Of a stretch of 47,209 nt of DNA, positions 17,418 to 27,671 are shown in pieces (the first letter of the stretch is position 1; each line of letters opens with the position of its first letter). Source of the DNA: an uncultured Desulfovibrio sp. (GTDB taxonomy: Bacteria > Desulfobacterota > Desulfovibrionia > Desulfovibrionales > Desulfovibrionaceae); the NCBI GenBank assembly GCA_900541395.1, contig UQJT01000017.1, forward strand, positions 1 through 47,209, read 5' to 3'. The notes under the pieces were generated by a model, which was not told where the DNA came from, did not search any database, and saw nothing but the letters and a program-made list of their open reading frames with translations. Both the position numbers and the translations under genes were made by a program.

Positions 17418-17968
17418 GAGGCCGTCTGGCCGTATATCCCGGCACCTTCGACCCCCTGACCAACGGCCATGTGGGCATTATCCGCCGGGGAACGCGTCTG
17501 TTCGACACCGTGGTGGTGGCCGTGGCCCGCGATCATGCCAAAAAGACGCTCTTTTCCCTGGATGAACGGGTGGACATGGCCCGCGAAACCTTTCGGGACG
17601 ACCCGGCCGTGGTGGTGGAGCCCTTTTGCGGTCTGCTGGTGGATTACGCCAAACAGCGGGGAGCAGTGGCCATTCTGCGCGGTCTGCGGGCAGTGTCGGA
17701 CTTTGATTACGAATTTCAGATGGCGCTCATGAACCGCAAACTGCGGGGCGATATCCAGACTGTATTCCTGATGACCGACTTCCGCTGGATGTATATCAGT
17801 TCCACCGGCATCAAAAGCGTGGCCGGCCTGGGCGGCAACGTGGGCGACCTGGTGCCCTCTCCGGTCCTGCCCCGCCTGCGCGCGGCCTACGGGCACCCCG
17901 CCACCTGGCCGCAAACGCCCCTGCCCGGCGCACCCGCCGCGCCCGATGCCCACGAAGACGAAGAATGA
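17399..17968 (+). CDS. coaD: Pantetheine-phosphate adenylyltransferase
   Basis: Makes dephospho-CoA from 4'-phosphopantetheine and ATP in the cytoplasm. YPGTFDPLTNGH (residues 13-24) is the nucleotide-binding TxGH-type motif; AILRGLRAVSDFDYEFQMALMNR and YISSTGIKSVAGLGGNV are typical CoaD blocks. ATG 17399 gives 189 residues, slightly longer than usual because of a Pro/Ala/Asp-rich C-terminal tail of about 25 residues. It overlaps rsmD by 19 bases and miaA by 4 bases, so translation of the three is probably coupled. Confidence 0.95.
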   Translation: MDTGRLGGRLAVYPGTFDPLTNGHVGIIRRGTRLFDTVVVAVARDHAKKTLFSLDERVDMARETFRDDPAVVVEPFCGLLVDYAKQRGAVAILRGLRAVSDFDYEFQMALMNRKLRGDIQTVFLMTDFRWMYISSTGIKSVAGLGGNVGDLVPSPVLPRLRAAYGHPATWPQTPLPGAPAAPDAHEDEE

Positions 17969-18897
17969 GCGCCCCCGGTCTGATTTGTCTGGTCGGCCCC
18001 ACCGGGTCGGGCAAAACGGCGGCGGCCCTGCGCCTGGCCCGCCTGCTGAAGCGCGCCGGACGCGCCGCCGTGGTGCTCAACGCCGATTCGCGCCAGGTGT
18101 ACGCCGACTTTCCTCTGATCACCGCCCAACCCTCGGCCGCCGAGCGGGCCGTTTGCCCCCACCTACTGTACGGCTATCTGCCCGCCACGGCCAAAAGTTC
18201 GGCCGGGCGCTGGGCAGAGCGGGCGCGCGCCGCCCTGGCCGAGGTGGACGCGCAGGGCGGTGTGCCGCTGCTGGTGGGGGGCACAGGCCTCTACCTCCGG
18301 GCACTGCTGGACGGCATGGCCGATATCCCGGCCCCGGACCCGGCCGTGAGCGCCCGGCTGCTGGATGAATGCCGCACGGCCGGGGCGCCCGTTCTGCATG
18401 CCCGCCTCGCGGACATCGACCCGGATTACGCGGCCCGCATCCATCCCCATGACCGACAGCGCGTGGTCCGCGCCCTGGAGGTGTGGGAGAGCACGGGACG
18501 CACTTTTACCTGGTGGCACGCCCGCACTCCGCCTCCTCCGGACCGCCCCGTGCTGCGCCTGGGCGTGGGCCTGCCCCTGGACGAACTGACGCCTCTGCTG
18601 CGCGCCCGTATTTTGGCTATGTTGGAGGCCGGGGCGCTGGACGAGGCGCGGGCCGCCCTCGCCCGCTGTCCGGACACCACGGCGCCGGGCTGGACCGGCA
18701 TAGGCTGCGCCGAACTGGCGGCCCATCTGACGGGAACTCTGAGCCTGGACGAATGCGTGGAACTGTGGACGCGCAACACGCGGGCCTACGCCAAGCGCCA
18801 GTGGACCTGGTTCCGGGCCGACGCGCGTATTCTGTGGCAACGCCCCGGCGAAGAAGACGCCCTGGAGCGCCGCGCGGTCGAATTTCTGAAGTTGTGA
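17965..18897 (+). CDS. miaA: tRNA dimethylallyltransferase
   Basis: Adds dimethylallyl to A37 of tRNAs that read UNN codons. P-loop GPTGSGKT at residues 11-18, NADSRQVYADFPLITAQP with the catalytic Asp, GGTGLYLRALLDG, and AYAKRQWTWFRAD near the end identify it. Length (310 residues) is normal. It starts in the ATGA overlap with coaD. Confidence 0.96.
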   Translation: MSAPGLICLVGPTGSGKTAAALRLARLLKRAGRAAVVLNADSRQVYADFPLITAQPSAAERAVCPHLLYGYLPATAKSSAGRWAERARAALAEVDAQGGVPLLVGGTGLYLRALLDGMADIPAPDPAVSARLLDECRTAGAPVLHARLADIDPDYAARIHPHDRQRVVRALEVWESTGRTFTWWHARTPPPPDRPVLRLGVGLPLDELTPLLRARILAMLEAGALDEARAALARCPDTTAPGWTGIGCAELAAHLTGTLSLDECVELWTRNTRAYAKRQWTWFRADARILWQRPGEEDALERRAVEFLKL

Positions 18898-18996
18898 CCG
18901 CCTCCCGTATGGACTCAAAAAACGGGGCGGACGGCTCTTGCCTGAATCGGCGCGGCCTGATAAGGCAACGCAGGACAATATGACACGAGGAAAACC

Positions 18997-20499
18997 ATGA
19001 GTTCAGAATTCCAGAACGCTTCCGCGTCCCAGGCCCCGACCGAAACCGAAGACGGCATGTCCTTTGCGGAAATGCTGGCGCAGCAGGAGCAGGACGAGGG
19101 CCGCTTTTCGCTGGAACCGGGCCAACGCGTGCAGGCGCGCATTGTGGCGATCACGGCGGATACCATTTTTGTGAGCACGGGGTCCAAGGTGGACGGCATC
19201 GTGGACCGCGCGGAAATGGAGACCGACGGCGAATTGCCGTATCAGGTGGGCGATACCCTGGAACTGTATGTCATCACCGCTTCCCCGCAGGAAGTGAAGC
19301 TTTCGCGCGCGATGAGCGGCGACGGCAGTCTGGCCGCGCTGGAAGAGGCTCGCGCCGCCGGAATGCCGGTGGAAGGCCGGGTCGGCGCCCAGGTCAAGGG
19401 CGGTTATTCCGTCGAAATCATGAAGCGTCGCGCGTTCTGCCCGGGCAGTCAGATGGACTTGCGTCCGCTGACCGATCCTGAAAGCGTGCTCGGCCAGACC
19501 TACGCCTTTCTGATCACCAAACTGGAAAACCACGGCCGCAACATTGTGGTTTCGCGCCGTGATTTGCTGGAACGCGAACGCGCCGCGGCGCTTGAACAAA
19601 TTTTGGCGGACACTCATGAGGGCGATACCCGCGAGGGCACGGTCAGCCGCCTGTCGACGTTCGGGGCTTTTGTCGAACTGGCCCCCGGCGTGGAAGGCAT
19701 GGTTCACTTGTCCGAACTGTCGTGGAGCCGCGTGGAGCGTCCCGACGACGCGGTCCATGTGGGCGATGCCGTAACGGTGAAGGTGCTGGGCATTACCCGG
19801 GGCGAAAAAGGGGTGCGGATCGCGCTGTCGCTCAAGGCCGCACAGGAAGACCCTTGGAATACCCTGCACAAAAGCCTGACTCCGGGCGACGTCGTCTCCG
19901 GCAGAGTGACGCGGCTTATGCCCTTCGGCGCGTTCGTGGAAGTGCTGCCCGGCGTGGAGGGCTTGGTTCACCTGTCCGAACTTTCGTTCACCAAGCGGGT
20001 CATGAAGGCGGAAGAAATCGTCTCTCCCGGCGATGTGGTGAGCGTCAAAATCAAGGAAATCGATCCGGAGCGGCGACGTATCTCGCTCAGCCTGCGCGAA
20101 GCCGAAGGCAATCCTTGGGATCGAGTCCACGATCTGGTGCGCGTGGGCGAGGACATGCCGGGCACGGTGGAAAAACGCGCTCCGTTCGGATTTTTCATCA
20201 ACCTTGCGCCGGGCATCACCGGACTACTGCCGCTGGCGGCCCTCAAGAACTCTCCTCAGGGCAAAACACTGGAACGCCTGGCCCCCGGCGATGCGGTCAG
20301 TGTACGTGTGCGCGAAATCGACGCCGAGCAGCGCCGTATTTCCCTCCTGCCCCCGGGTGAGGAAGACGGCGCGGAATCCGCCCGAGATTGGAAACAGCAC
20401 GCCCCCCGACCGGAAGCTTCCGGCTCCTTCGGCAGCCTGGGCCTGGCCCTGCAGGCGGCCCGCGCCAAAAAGGAAGGCCGGGTAAAAGCGGACCATTAG
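18997..20499 (+). CDS. S1-domain RNA-binding protein (ribosomal protein S1-like)
   Basis: A 500-residue protein with five S1-type repeats: about 40-105, 120-195 (divergent), 205-285 (EGTVSRLSTFGAFVELAPGV), 290-370 (SGRVTRLMPFGAFVEVLPGV) and 375-450 (PGTVEKRAPFGFFINLAPGI). The first two resemble the ribosome-binding repeats of S1. It is shorter than the usual six-repeat RpsA and could be a second S1-like protein or the main S1 of this organism; the window cannot decide. The N-terminal 40 residues are acidic. ATG 18997 follows GAGG. A 99-base gap separates it from miaA, so it may have its own promoter. Confidence 0.88.
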   Translation: MSSEFQNASASQAPTETEDGMSFAEMLAQQEQDEGRFSLEPGQRVQARIVAITADTIFVSTGSKVDGIVDRAEMETDGELPYQVGDTLELYVITASPQEVKLSRAMSGDGSLAALEEARAAGMPVEGRVGAQVKGGYSVEIMKRRAFCPGSQMDLRPLTDPESVLGQTYAFLITKLENHGRNIVVSRRDLLERERAAALEQILADTHEGDTREGTVSRLSTFGAFVELAPGVEGMVHLSELSWSRVERPDDAVHVGDAVTVKVLGITRGEKGVRIALSLKAAQEDPWNTLHKSLTPGDVVSGRVTRLMPFGAFVEVLPGVEGLVHLSELSFTKRVMKAEEIVSPGDVVSVKIKEIDPERRRISLSLREAEGNPWDRVHDLVRVGEDMPGTVEKRAPFGFFINLAPGITGLLPLAALKNSPQGKTLERLAPGDAVSVRVREIDAEQRRISLLPPGEEDGAESARDWKQHAPRPEASGSFGSLGLALQAARAKKEGRVKADH

Positions 20500-20514
20500 A
20501 CCAGCACATACTTG

Positions 20515-20555
20515 TGACAAGCGGCCGCGGGCTCAGCGCCCGTGGCCGCTTGTCA
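20515..20555 (+). terminator. Long 3' hairpin after the S1 gene
   Basis: An 18-bp stem with one G-U pair (arms 20515-20532 and 20538-20555, five-base loop) begins 16 bases after the S1 stop codon. It is followed by GTAAAAAAAT and not a T-run, so classical Rho-independent release is doubtful; it may instead protect the mRNA end. Confidence 0.5.
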
Positions 20556-20942
20556 GTAAAAAAATACAATAGAATCAATATATTAAAAGGTTTTGAGTTA
20601 TAAGAGGGGGAGATTGTATAATATATTTGAATAATCAAATATTTTTGTTGAATTTGGTAATTCAGTGTCTATATTTTCAAAAAAATCATCTCCCAAACAC
20701 CCATAACCCCTTTCTTAGTACAGAGCCTATTAAAATATACAACTTTAAAATTATATTCCACGAGGATACGGTATTCCATCCTCCAAGTCTTACATTTTTA
20801 CCATCCTTCATGTTGCAAGCGCATTGCCACTGTTCCTGCGTCGCGGCTTCTTCGTCGCCGTCATGAGACACTTTGCGGATGAAAGGAGCATGGATGCGCC
20901 TTAATTCGCTCCAATCCGCATACTATTTCAATACAACTATTC
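20556..20942. other. Gene-free A/T-rich gap before the Slam cassette
   Basis: From about 20556 to 20820 the composition drops abruptly to A/T-dominated sequence, unlike both flanks. The two short frames here (plus 20627-20866, minus 20686-20871) have no ribosome site or recognisable protein features and are not called. A TTGAGT (20593-20598) and exact TATAAT (20617-20622) with an 18-base spacer form a possible plus-strand promoter. A small hairpin ATATTTGA / TCAAATAT (20623-20642) followed by TTTTTG lies just after it. The composition suggests acquired DNA. Confidence 0.6.
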
Positions 20943-22364
20943 TTAAAACTGATAATTAAACAACAAAGAAAGGCGGCTACGCTCGTATTCCCGCGTCCAA
21001 ATATTGGATGTGCGCTTTGTGTAGACGTAGCGGACAACAGGCGTAACATGATAATCGTCAAGGATGGTACTGGACAATGACACGACGGCCTGCCAGGTTT
21101 TGTCTTTTCGCACGGCAGTGCTGAAGCGGTTGTCGCGGGTAACAAACCACTGGCTATCTTGATAAGCAGTGTCGGTCAGACTTCCTTCCGCAAAAAGAGA
21201 CAAGCCATAGGGAAATATATGGTAACCCCCCAGTGACCAGCGCCAGTTATCATTGGCGTATGCGGCCATCCTGGCCTTTTCCCGCGCAAAATTCGCACCA
21301 ACCTGTATAACGGTGCGATCGGAAACGATATACCGGTTTTGAATATACGCATTCCACGAGACGCCTTTAAGAATATCATGCACATAGTCGTCGGCATAGC
21401 GCGGAAAGGAGACGGCGGCGCCGATATCGATCAGAAAGCGACCGCAAACCTGACGGGCGTCAAAACGCAAGCCGTATTCATCCACGTATTCCCGATCGCC
21501 GACCCAACGTTTAAGAAAGGTCGCCTGCAGGCTGGCTTCCCCGCTATCCCACAAATAGCGCGGTCCAAAACCGGCATGGACTATGCAGTCATTGTATTCT
21601 TTCTGCTCATAGGCCGCGGCATAAATGTCCGCCGTGCCGCGCAGGCCCCAATTCTGGTGGAAGCGCCAGAAATAGTCGACGCTGGCGTTGGCGGTCGCGC
21701 CCACGCCACTGCTTTTTTCTTCCAGCGGCCGACACAACCTTCCAAATGCGGTGTCGATACATTCTTCCCGCCCTCCGGATGCCTGATTGATATTGGAGTC
21801 GGACACCGGCGACAGGGCAAAATCCACCGTCCAGTTTTTCTGGCGGCGAATGGCGTTCAAAAAGCTGTCCACATTGGCCGTTACTTCCGGCGGCAAATCG
21901 CCGCCTTTCACCAGTTCAAACTGAAAGGCGGCGTCTTTGTAGTTCTTGTCCAGAAAATACGCTCGCGCCAGTTCCAGACGCACACGGGTCAAATTCGGGT
22001 TGAGAGTCAATATCTCCCGAAAAAGCCGGATGGCCTGCCGGACTTTGCCCTGCCGCAAATGCATTTGCGCCAATTGAAAGCTGGCTTCCAAGCGAATTTC
22101 CTCATGGGGGTCGGCTTTGAGCATTTCATAGATGCGCTCCGCCTTGTCGTCCTCTCCGTTTTCCCCAAAAAATTGAGCCAGCGCCAGAACCTCACGAGCG
22201 GAAAGCTGCCTGTTCGACACGGAAGCGGCTTCCGGAACAAAACTGTCCGGAGCGGCCGCCCCAAGTCCAGGGGCGGCCCATAAAATCAGAGTGCACAAGG
22301 CGAGGACTACCCGCCTCAACAATTCACACGGCATGACGTTCAGGAATGGAGGACACGTTGTCAC
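20943..22364 (-). CDS. Slam-type outer-membrane surface lipoprotein translocator (DUF560)
   Basis: A 473-residue protein with the layout of surface lipoprotein assembly modifiers (Slam). It has a signal peptide (core VVLALCTLILWAAPGLGAA), an N-terminal helical TPR-like domain (about 55-160, EDDKAERIYEMLKADP and GKVRQAIRLFREILTLNPN), then NAIRRQKNWTVDFALSPVSD. A C-terminal barrel of alternating aromatic and polar strands follows (about 175-473) and ends in ...NYQF, with the terminal Phe of outer-membrane barrels. Slam proteins move specific lipoproteins through the outer membrane to the cell surface. The start is GTG 22364, overlapping the stop of the lipoprotein gene by 4 bases. ATG 22334 at the signal peptide is an alternative; neither has a clear ribosome site, so coupling is likely. 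Confidence 0.82.
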   Translation of the reverse strand: MTTCPPFLNVMPCELLRRVVLALCTLILWAAPGLGAAAPDSFVPEAASVSNRQLSAREVLALAQFFGENGEDDKAERIYEMLKADPHEEIRLEASFQLAQMHLRQGKVRQAIRLFREILTLNPNLTRVRLELARAYFLDKNYKDAAFQFELVKGGDLPPEVTANVDSFLNAIRRQKNWTVDFALSPVSDSNINQASGGREECIDTAFGRLCRPLEEKSSGVGATANASVDYFWRFHQNWGLRGTADIYAAAYEQKEYNDCIVHAGFGPRYLWDSGEASLQATFLKRWVGDREYVDEYGLRFDARQVCGRFLIDIGAAVSFPRYADDYVHDILKGVSWNAYIQNRYIVSDRTVIQVGANFAREKARMAAYANDNWRWSLGGYHIFPYGLSLFAEGSLTDTAYQDSQWFVTRDNRFSTAVRKDKTWQAVVSLSSTILDDYHVTPVVRYVYTKRTSNIWTREYERSRLSLLFNYQF

Positions 22365-23497
22365 TTTACGCCGAAAGCACCCGTGATGTTGCCATTGGAA
22401 CCATCTGTCACCTGAAATTTTCCGGTTGCTTCAGATGCCTGCCCTCCTGTGCCGAAGAACTGCCCATAAAGATAGGTGCTATTCGAGTAGCCGGTCGCTC
22501 CCGTGAGGGACTGAATGTTGTTGGTGTCAAAGACAAATTCCGTTTTGCCCGGATCGTATGTGGCATTCTTGCGGACCGACACCGTACCGCCTACAGAGCC
22601 TGAAGCGAACGCGCCGCTTCCCTGCAAGGCGGTATCCTTGTAGGCTATATCATAGTAGCCTGGAAAAGTGAGGTCCAAAGACACCGTGCTGGCGTCCGTT
22701 GCCACGCTTAGCTCGGCATCGCCGCGGATGAATTCGTTTACGGGAGCGATCCGTTCACCCCATATCTCGTTCCCCGGACTATGAGCCAAAGCTACGGCTT
22801 TGCCGGAGAACGAAGCGCCCGATGCAGGCATTACTTCCTTGCTCTTGTCTTTAGACCCGAAAAAGGGTTGGATCCAAACGCCCTCGACATCGACATTCAA
22901 GGATTCGCCGGTTGAGATGTTGGTCATGCTTCCCTGATTTTTGTAATTAACAGCCCAGAGGCCGAATGAGGAATAATCCAGGTCTACAGCCTCACTGTTC
23001 ATAACAATCGCTTCATGGGGATAGCTCACTTCCAGATTATAGCGAATACCATCCTTCTCCCCGCGCATACTCCCGGGCTGATCTTCAAAGAACCCCTCGG
23101 TGAACCCCGGCATTGTCGCTTCTTTGCTGGCATCCTTCATACCAACAATATACCCGTCCTTATAAAGGTCGACATCACCGCCAAGGCCAGTTTTAAAACG
23201 GCCTATTGCGGCGCCAGTACCATCTTTTATAACCAGTGAACCTTTCTCCAAAGTGTAGCCGCCACCAAGATCAATGGCTGCCGAAAGGGCTGCTTGGGCT
23301 CCCTGGCCGAGATTGGAAAGATCATCACTCACCGCCGCGTCTTTTTCCGCTCCGCCTGTAAGGCTGTTCAACATCGTGGGGGTGCTGACGACGGCCCCTC
23401 CCGTACTGCCCCCGTTGACGCTTGGACCGCCACCTCCGCCTCCGCACGCCGTCAGGCAAGTCAACCCGGCCAGCAGCAACAGCGCCTGTCTTTTCAT
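22361..23497 (-). CDS. TbpB-like surface lipoprotein, probable Slam substrate
   Basis: A 378-residue lipoprotein. ATG 23497 follows GGGAGG by 5 bases and opens a lipoprotein signal peptide (MKRQALLLLAGLTCLTAC) with lipobox LTAC, then a six-Gly linker as in surface lipoproteins. The mature part is rich in Gly, Ser and Asp beta-strands. The C-terminal region (SGAFASGSVGGTVSVRKN, LYGQFFGTGG, NITGAFGVK at the very end) matches the transferrin-binding-protein-B type small barrel found in Slam substrates. The ligand (metal carrier, haem protein or other) cannot be told. It is the first gene of a two-gene operon with the Slam gene and is divergent from an XRE regulator. The barrel fold is inferred from motif likeness only. 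Confidence 0.8.
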   Translation of the reverse strand: MKRQALLLLAGLTCLTACGGGGGGPSVNGGSTGGAVVSTPTMLNSLTGGAEKDAAVSDDLSNLGQGAQAALSAAIDLGGGYTLEKGSLVIKDGTGAAIGRFKTGLGGDVDLYKDGYIVGMKDASKEATMPGFTEGFFEDQPGSMRGEKDGIRYNLEVSYPHEAIVMNSEAVDLDYSSFGLWAVNYKNQGSMTNISTGESLNVDVEGVWIQPFFGSKDKSKEVMPASGASFSGKAVALAHSPGNEIWGERIAPVNEFIRGDAELSVATDASTVSLDLTFPGYYDIAYKDTALQGSGAFASGSVGGTVSVRKNATYDPGKTEFVFDTNNIQSLTGATGYSNSTYLYGQFFGTGGQASEATGKFQVTDGSNGNITGAFGVK

Positions 23498-23546
23498 AAT
23501 CGCCTCCCTAATTAGAGCTTCTCGGGGCATACATCATGCCCTCCGT

Positions 23547-23577
23547 ATTTTAAACAATTGTTTAAAGTCGACGTCAA
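23547..23577 (-). promoter_or_regulatory. Probable sigma-70 promoter of the lipoprotein-Slam operon
   Basis: On the minus strand TTGACG (23572-23577) is followed after 17-19 bases by overlapping candidate -10 boxes TTTAAA (23549-23554) and TAAAAT (23547-23552). An 18-bp palindrome fills the spacer, as expected for a repressed promoter. Confidence 0.6.
23549..23566. promoter_or_regulatory. Operator 1: perfect 18-bp palindrome
   Basis: TTTAAACAATTGTTTAAA is perfectly self-complementary. It lies between the -35 and -10 boxes of the lipoprotein promoter and 34 bases before the XRE start codon. The core ACAATTGT recurs at 23589. The likely ligand is the adjacent XRE protein. Confidence 0.7.
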
Positions 23578-23588
23578 GTCTTTTTTAT

Positions 23589-23596
23589 ACAATTGT
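23589..23596. promoter_or_regulatory. Operator 2: ACAATTGT half-size site at the XRE start
   Basis: Same palindromic core as operator 1, with centres 35 bp apart. It ends four bases before the XRE ATG, where it could give autorepression. Confidence 0.55.
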
Positions 23597-23599
23597 TAA

Positions 23600-23860
23600 A
23601 TGAACAAAGTTCAACGATTACCGCTAATTTTTGGAACAGTCATTGCCGAGACGAGAATGCGCGAGGGGATAACCCAGGAGCAGCTGGCCGAGGCCATCGG
23701 CTCCACCAACGTGTATATCAGCCTTCTTGAAAACGGCCAGAGACAGCCATCCTTGAACGCCATGATCCTGATCGCCAACAGCTTGGGGATAGCGCCCGAA
23801 AAACTTATGGAGCAGGTATCAAGCCGCCTTGACCATGAAAACACGTGCGGCAAGTCATGA
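23600..23860 (+). CDS. XRE-family helix-turn-helix regulator
   Basis: An 86-residue Cro/CI-type DNA-binding protein. The helix-turn-helix is at about residues 18-72 (RMREGITQEQLAEAIGSTNVYISLLENGQRQPSLNAMILIANSLGI, with recognition around STNVYISLLENG). No effector domain follows, so it probably binds as a dimer. No ribosome site precedes ATG 23600; the operator core abuts the start codon, so the transcript may be leaderless. It is divergent from the lipoprotein-Slam operon with shared operators between, which makes it the likely local regulator; whether it also senses a signal is unknown. Confidence 0.85.
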   Translation: MNKVQRLPLIFGTVIAETRMREGITQEQLAEAIGSTNVYISLLENGQRQPSLNAMILIANSLGIAPEKLMEQVSSRLDHENTCGKS

Positions 23861-23896
23861 AAAATCGTGTCATGGCGGGCAGTCCTTTGCACACGC

Positions 23897-23929
23897 AAAA
23901 GCCCCCGCTCGGTTGTGCCGAACAGGGGC
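23897..23929 (-). terminator. Intrinsic terminator after the molbindin gene
   Basis: GC-rich hairpin (about 23901-23929, outer stem GCCCC / GGGGC, inner stem with CGG / CCG) followed on the minus strand by TTTT. It separates molbindin from the convergent XRE gene. Confidence 0.75.
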
Positions 23930-23954
23930 GAACAAGATAAACGGCGGGCGGTCC

Positions 23955-24383
23955 CTATTTTTTGACGGCCACCACCACGCTGGACGCCTTGACCACGGCC
24001 GTGGCCGTGACGCCCTGCTCCAAGTGCAGACGGTTCATGCTGTCCAGCGAAATAATGCCCGTAAGTTCCAGGCCGCCGGGCAGTTCGATAATCACTTCGC
24101 CGTTGACGAAACCGCGCGTCAGCTTCTTTACCTTGCCGGTGAACTGGTTGCGCGTGGACAACAGGTATTCGTCCGCGTCGGTCATGATAATGACCTGGCT
24201 GGCTTTAATGATGGCGTATACTTCTTTGCCCTCCGCCAGGCCCAGATTTCTGACGCTTTCGCGGGTGACTATGGCGATGATTTTTTCGCCGCCGGGCAGG
24301 ATGATTTCAATTTCATCGTTGACCGCGCCGGGAAGGACGGCGCCGACTTTACCGCAAAACGTATTACGCGCGCTGATTTGCAT
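23955..24383 (-). CDS. Molbindin-type protein with two Mop/TOBE domains
   Basis: A 142-residue protein made of two tandem Mop repeats. Repeat 1 (about 1-68) starts MQISARNTFCGKVGAVLPGAVNDEIEI; repeat 2 (about 72-140) starts LSTRNQFTGKVKKLTRGFVNGEVIIEL. Mop proteins bind molybdate or tungstate oxyanions and serve as cytoplasmic storage or buffer, which suits an organism using molybdenum or tungsten enzymes. ATG 24383 follows AGGAG by 8 bases. A possible promoter with -10 TATACT (minus strand, 24419-24424) lies upstream but its -35 spacing is short. No ABC molybdate transporter is adjacent. Confidence 0.9.
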   Translation of the reverse strand: MQISARNTFCGKVGAVLPGAVNDEIEIILPGGEKIIAIVTRESVRNLGLAEGKEVYAIIKASQVIIMTDADEYLLSTRNQFTGKVKKLTRGFVNGEVIIELPGGLELTGIISLDSMNRLHLEQGVTATAVVKASSVVVAVKK

Positions 24384-24457
24384 GAGGAAAGCTCCTGGTC
24401 TGGTTTACTTGAAACAGTAGTATAGAGTATGCCTCCAAAAGGCAAGCTGGACGCATC

Positions 24458-26647
<2,190 letters not shown>

Positions 26648-26759
26648 CTAGCATTTCCAGCGGCACGGCAACAAGATGTTGACAGGGGTATGGCGCATGA
26701 GAATATGCGCCGTCCCGCCAGTCCGCCATGCCCCGGCGGATCGCCGCCGAGTTTTTCGT

Positions 26760-27527
26760 TCAAACCCGCCGGTTCAAAGGGTTTGCCGTATCGCCGTAGG
26801 TTTCGATGCAGGCCCGCACGATGTCCGCCGCCCGAGGCAGCACGATTTCGGTCAACGCCCGTTTGCGTTCGGCGTCCAGCAGAGGGCGGGTGCGTACGGC
26901 CGAACTCAGGCCGCCCGCCTCCATATAGGCTGTCACAAAGGGCAGCAACGCCAGATTGTTCGGGCGCAGACGCGCGGCCACAAAAGCGAAATCCCCGGCT
27001 ATGCGATAGTCGGCGTTGAAACGCTCCCCCGGCCCCGCGAACAGCGTTTTCCGGAAAAAACAGGCCGGGGTCAACAGAGGCATGCCGCTCACAAAAAAGC
27101 GGAACACCTCGGCCCGGCTGCGGGCCAGGATTTCACGCGGCTTCCCGCCCCGCCCCAAGGCCAGGCCACCTTGAGCGAAGGTCGCCGAGTCCGGCAGTTC
27201 CGCCAGGGCCCGCGCCGCCCGAGCCAATACGTACGGATCGGGCAAGGCGTCGTCCGCCCCCAAAAACTGTATCCACGCCCCACTCGCGCGGTCCAGCGCC
27301 TTGTTCCAGGCGTCGTATACGCCCCCGTCCGGCCCGCTGACCACTTTGATGCGCTCGTCCCTCCGCCGGGTCAGAATGTCCAAAGTGCCGTCCGTGGAGC
27401 CGCCGTCTTGCACCAGCGCCTCCCACTCCCCGTAGGTCTGCCCCTCCAGCGAGTCCAGCAGGCGCTCCAGCAGGCGCGCGCCGTTCCGTACCGCCACGAT
27501 GATCGAAAAACGCGTATTCGGTTTCAT
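26760..27527 (-). CDS. Family 2 glycosyltransferase
   Basis: A 255-residue GT-A fold enzyme: FSIIVAVRNGARLLERLLDSL at the start, DGGSTDGTLDIL, SGPDGGVYDAWNKALDRA, and the metal/nucleotide motif GADDALPDP. It resembles the WcaE-like group that transfers sugars in envelope polysaccharide synthesis; donor and acceptor are unknown and no other glycan genes are adjacent. ATG 27527 is chosen because GGAG precedes it; upstream codons belong to the R2 repeat. It is downstream of uvrB with the R2 repeat between. Confidence 0.88.
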   Translation of the reverse strand: MKPNTRFSIIVAVRNGARLLERLLDSLEGQTYGEWEALVQDGGSTDGTLDILTRRRDERIKVVSGPDGGVYDAWNKALDRASGAWIQFLGADDALPDPYVLARAARALAELPDSATFAQGGLALGRGGKPREILARSRAEVFRFFVSGMPLLTPACFFRKTLFAGPGERFNADYRIAGDFAFVAARLRPNNLALLPFVTAYMEAGGLSSAVRTRPLLDAERKRALTEIVLPRAADIVRACIETYGDTANPLNRRV

Positions 27528-27538
27528 TATGGACTCCA

Positions 27539-27665
27539 TCGGGGCTCCGCCCCGAACCCCACCGAAGGAAAAAACCATCCCCGCCCCCTCATTCAAGCCG
27601 GTGCGCCCCTGATGGGGGGCAGAGAATCATGCCCTTGCCGGGGGGATGGGGGCGAGCAACCCCAT
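27539..27665. repeat. R2 repeat pair, locus 1 (inverted, partial)
   Basis: Left part (27539-27568, GGGGCTCCGCCCCGAACCCC) and right part (27592-27665, opposite orientation, containing GCCGGTGCG and TTGCCGGGGGG) match the two halves of the R2 locus at 36141-36331. It lies between the stop of uvrB and the start of the glycosyltransferase gene. Confidence 0.65.
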
Positions 27666-27671
27666 ATCTTC

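Noticed and set aside
20627..20871. Short overlapping frames on both strands in the A/T-rich gap (79 and 61 residues)
   Set aside because: No ribosome site, no recognisable sequence, and the frames cross the composition boundary.
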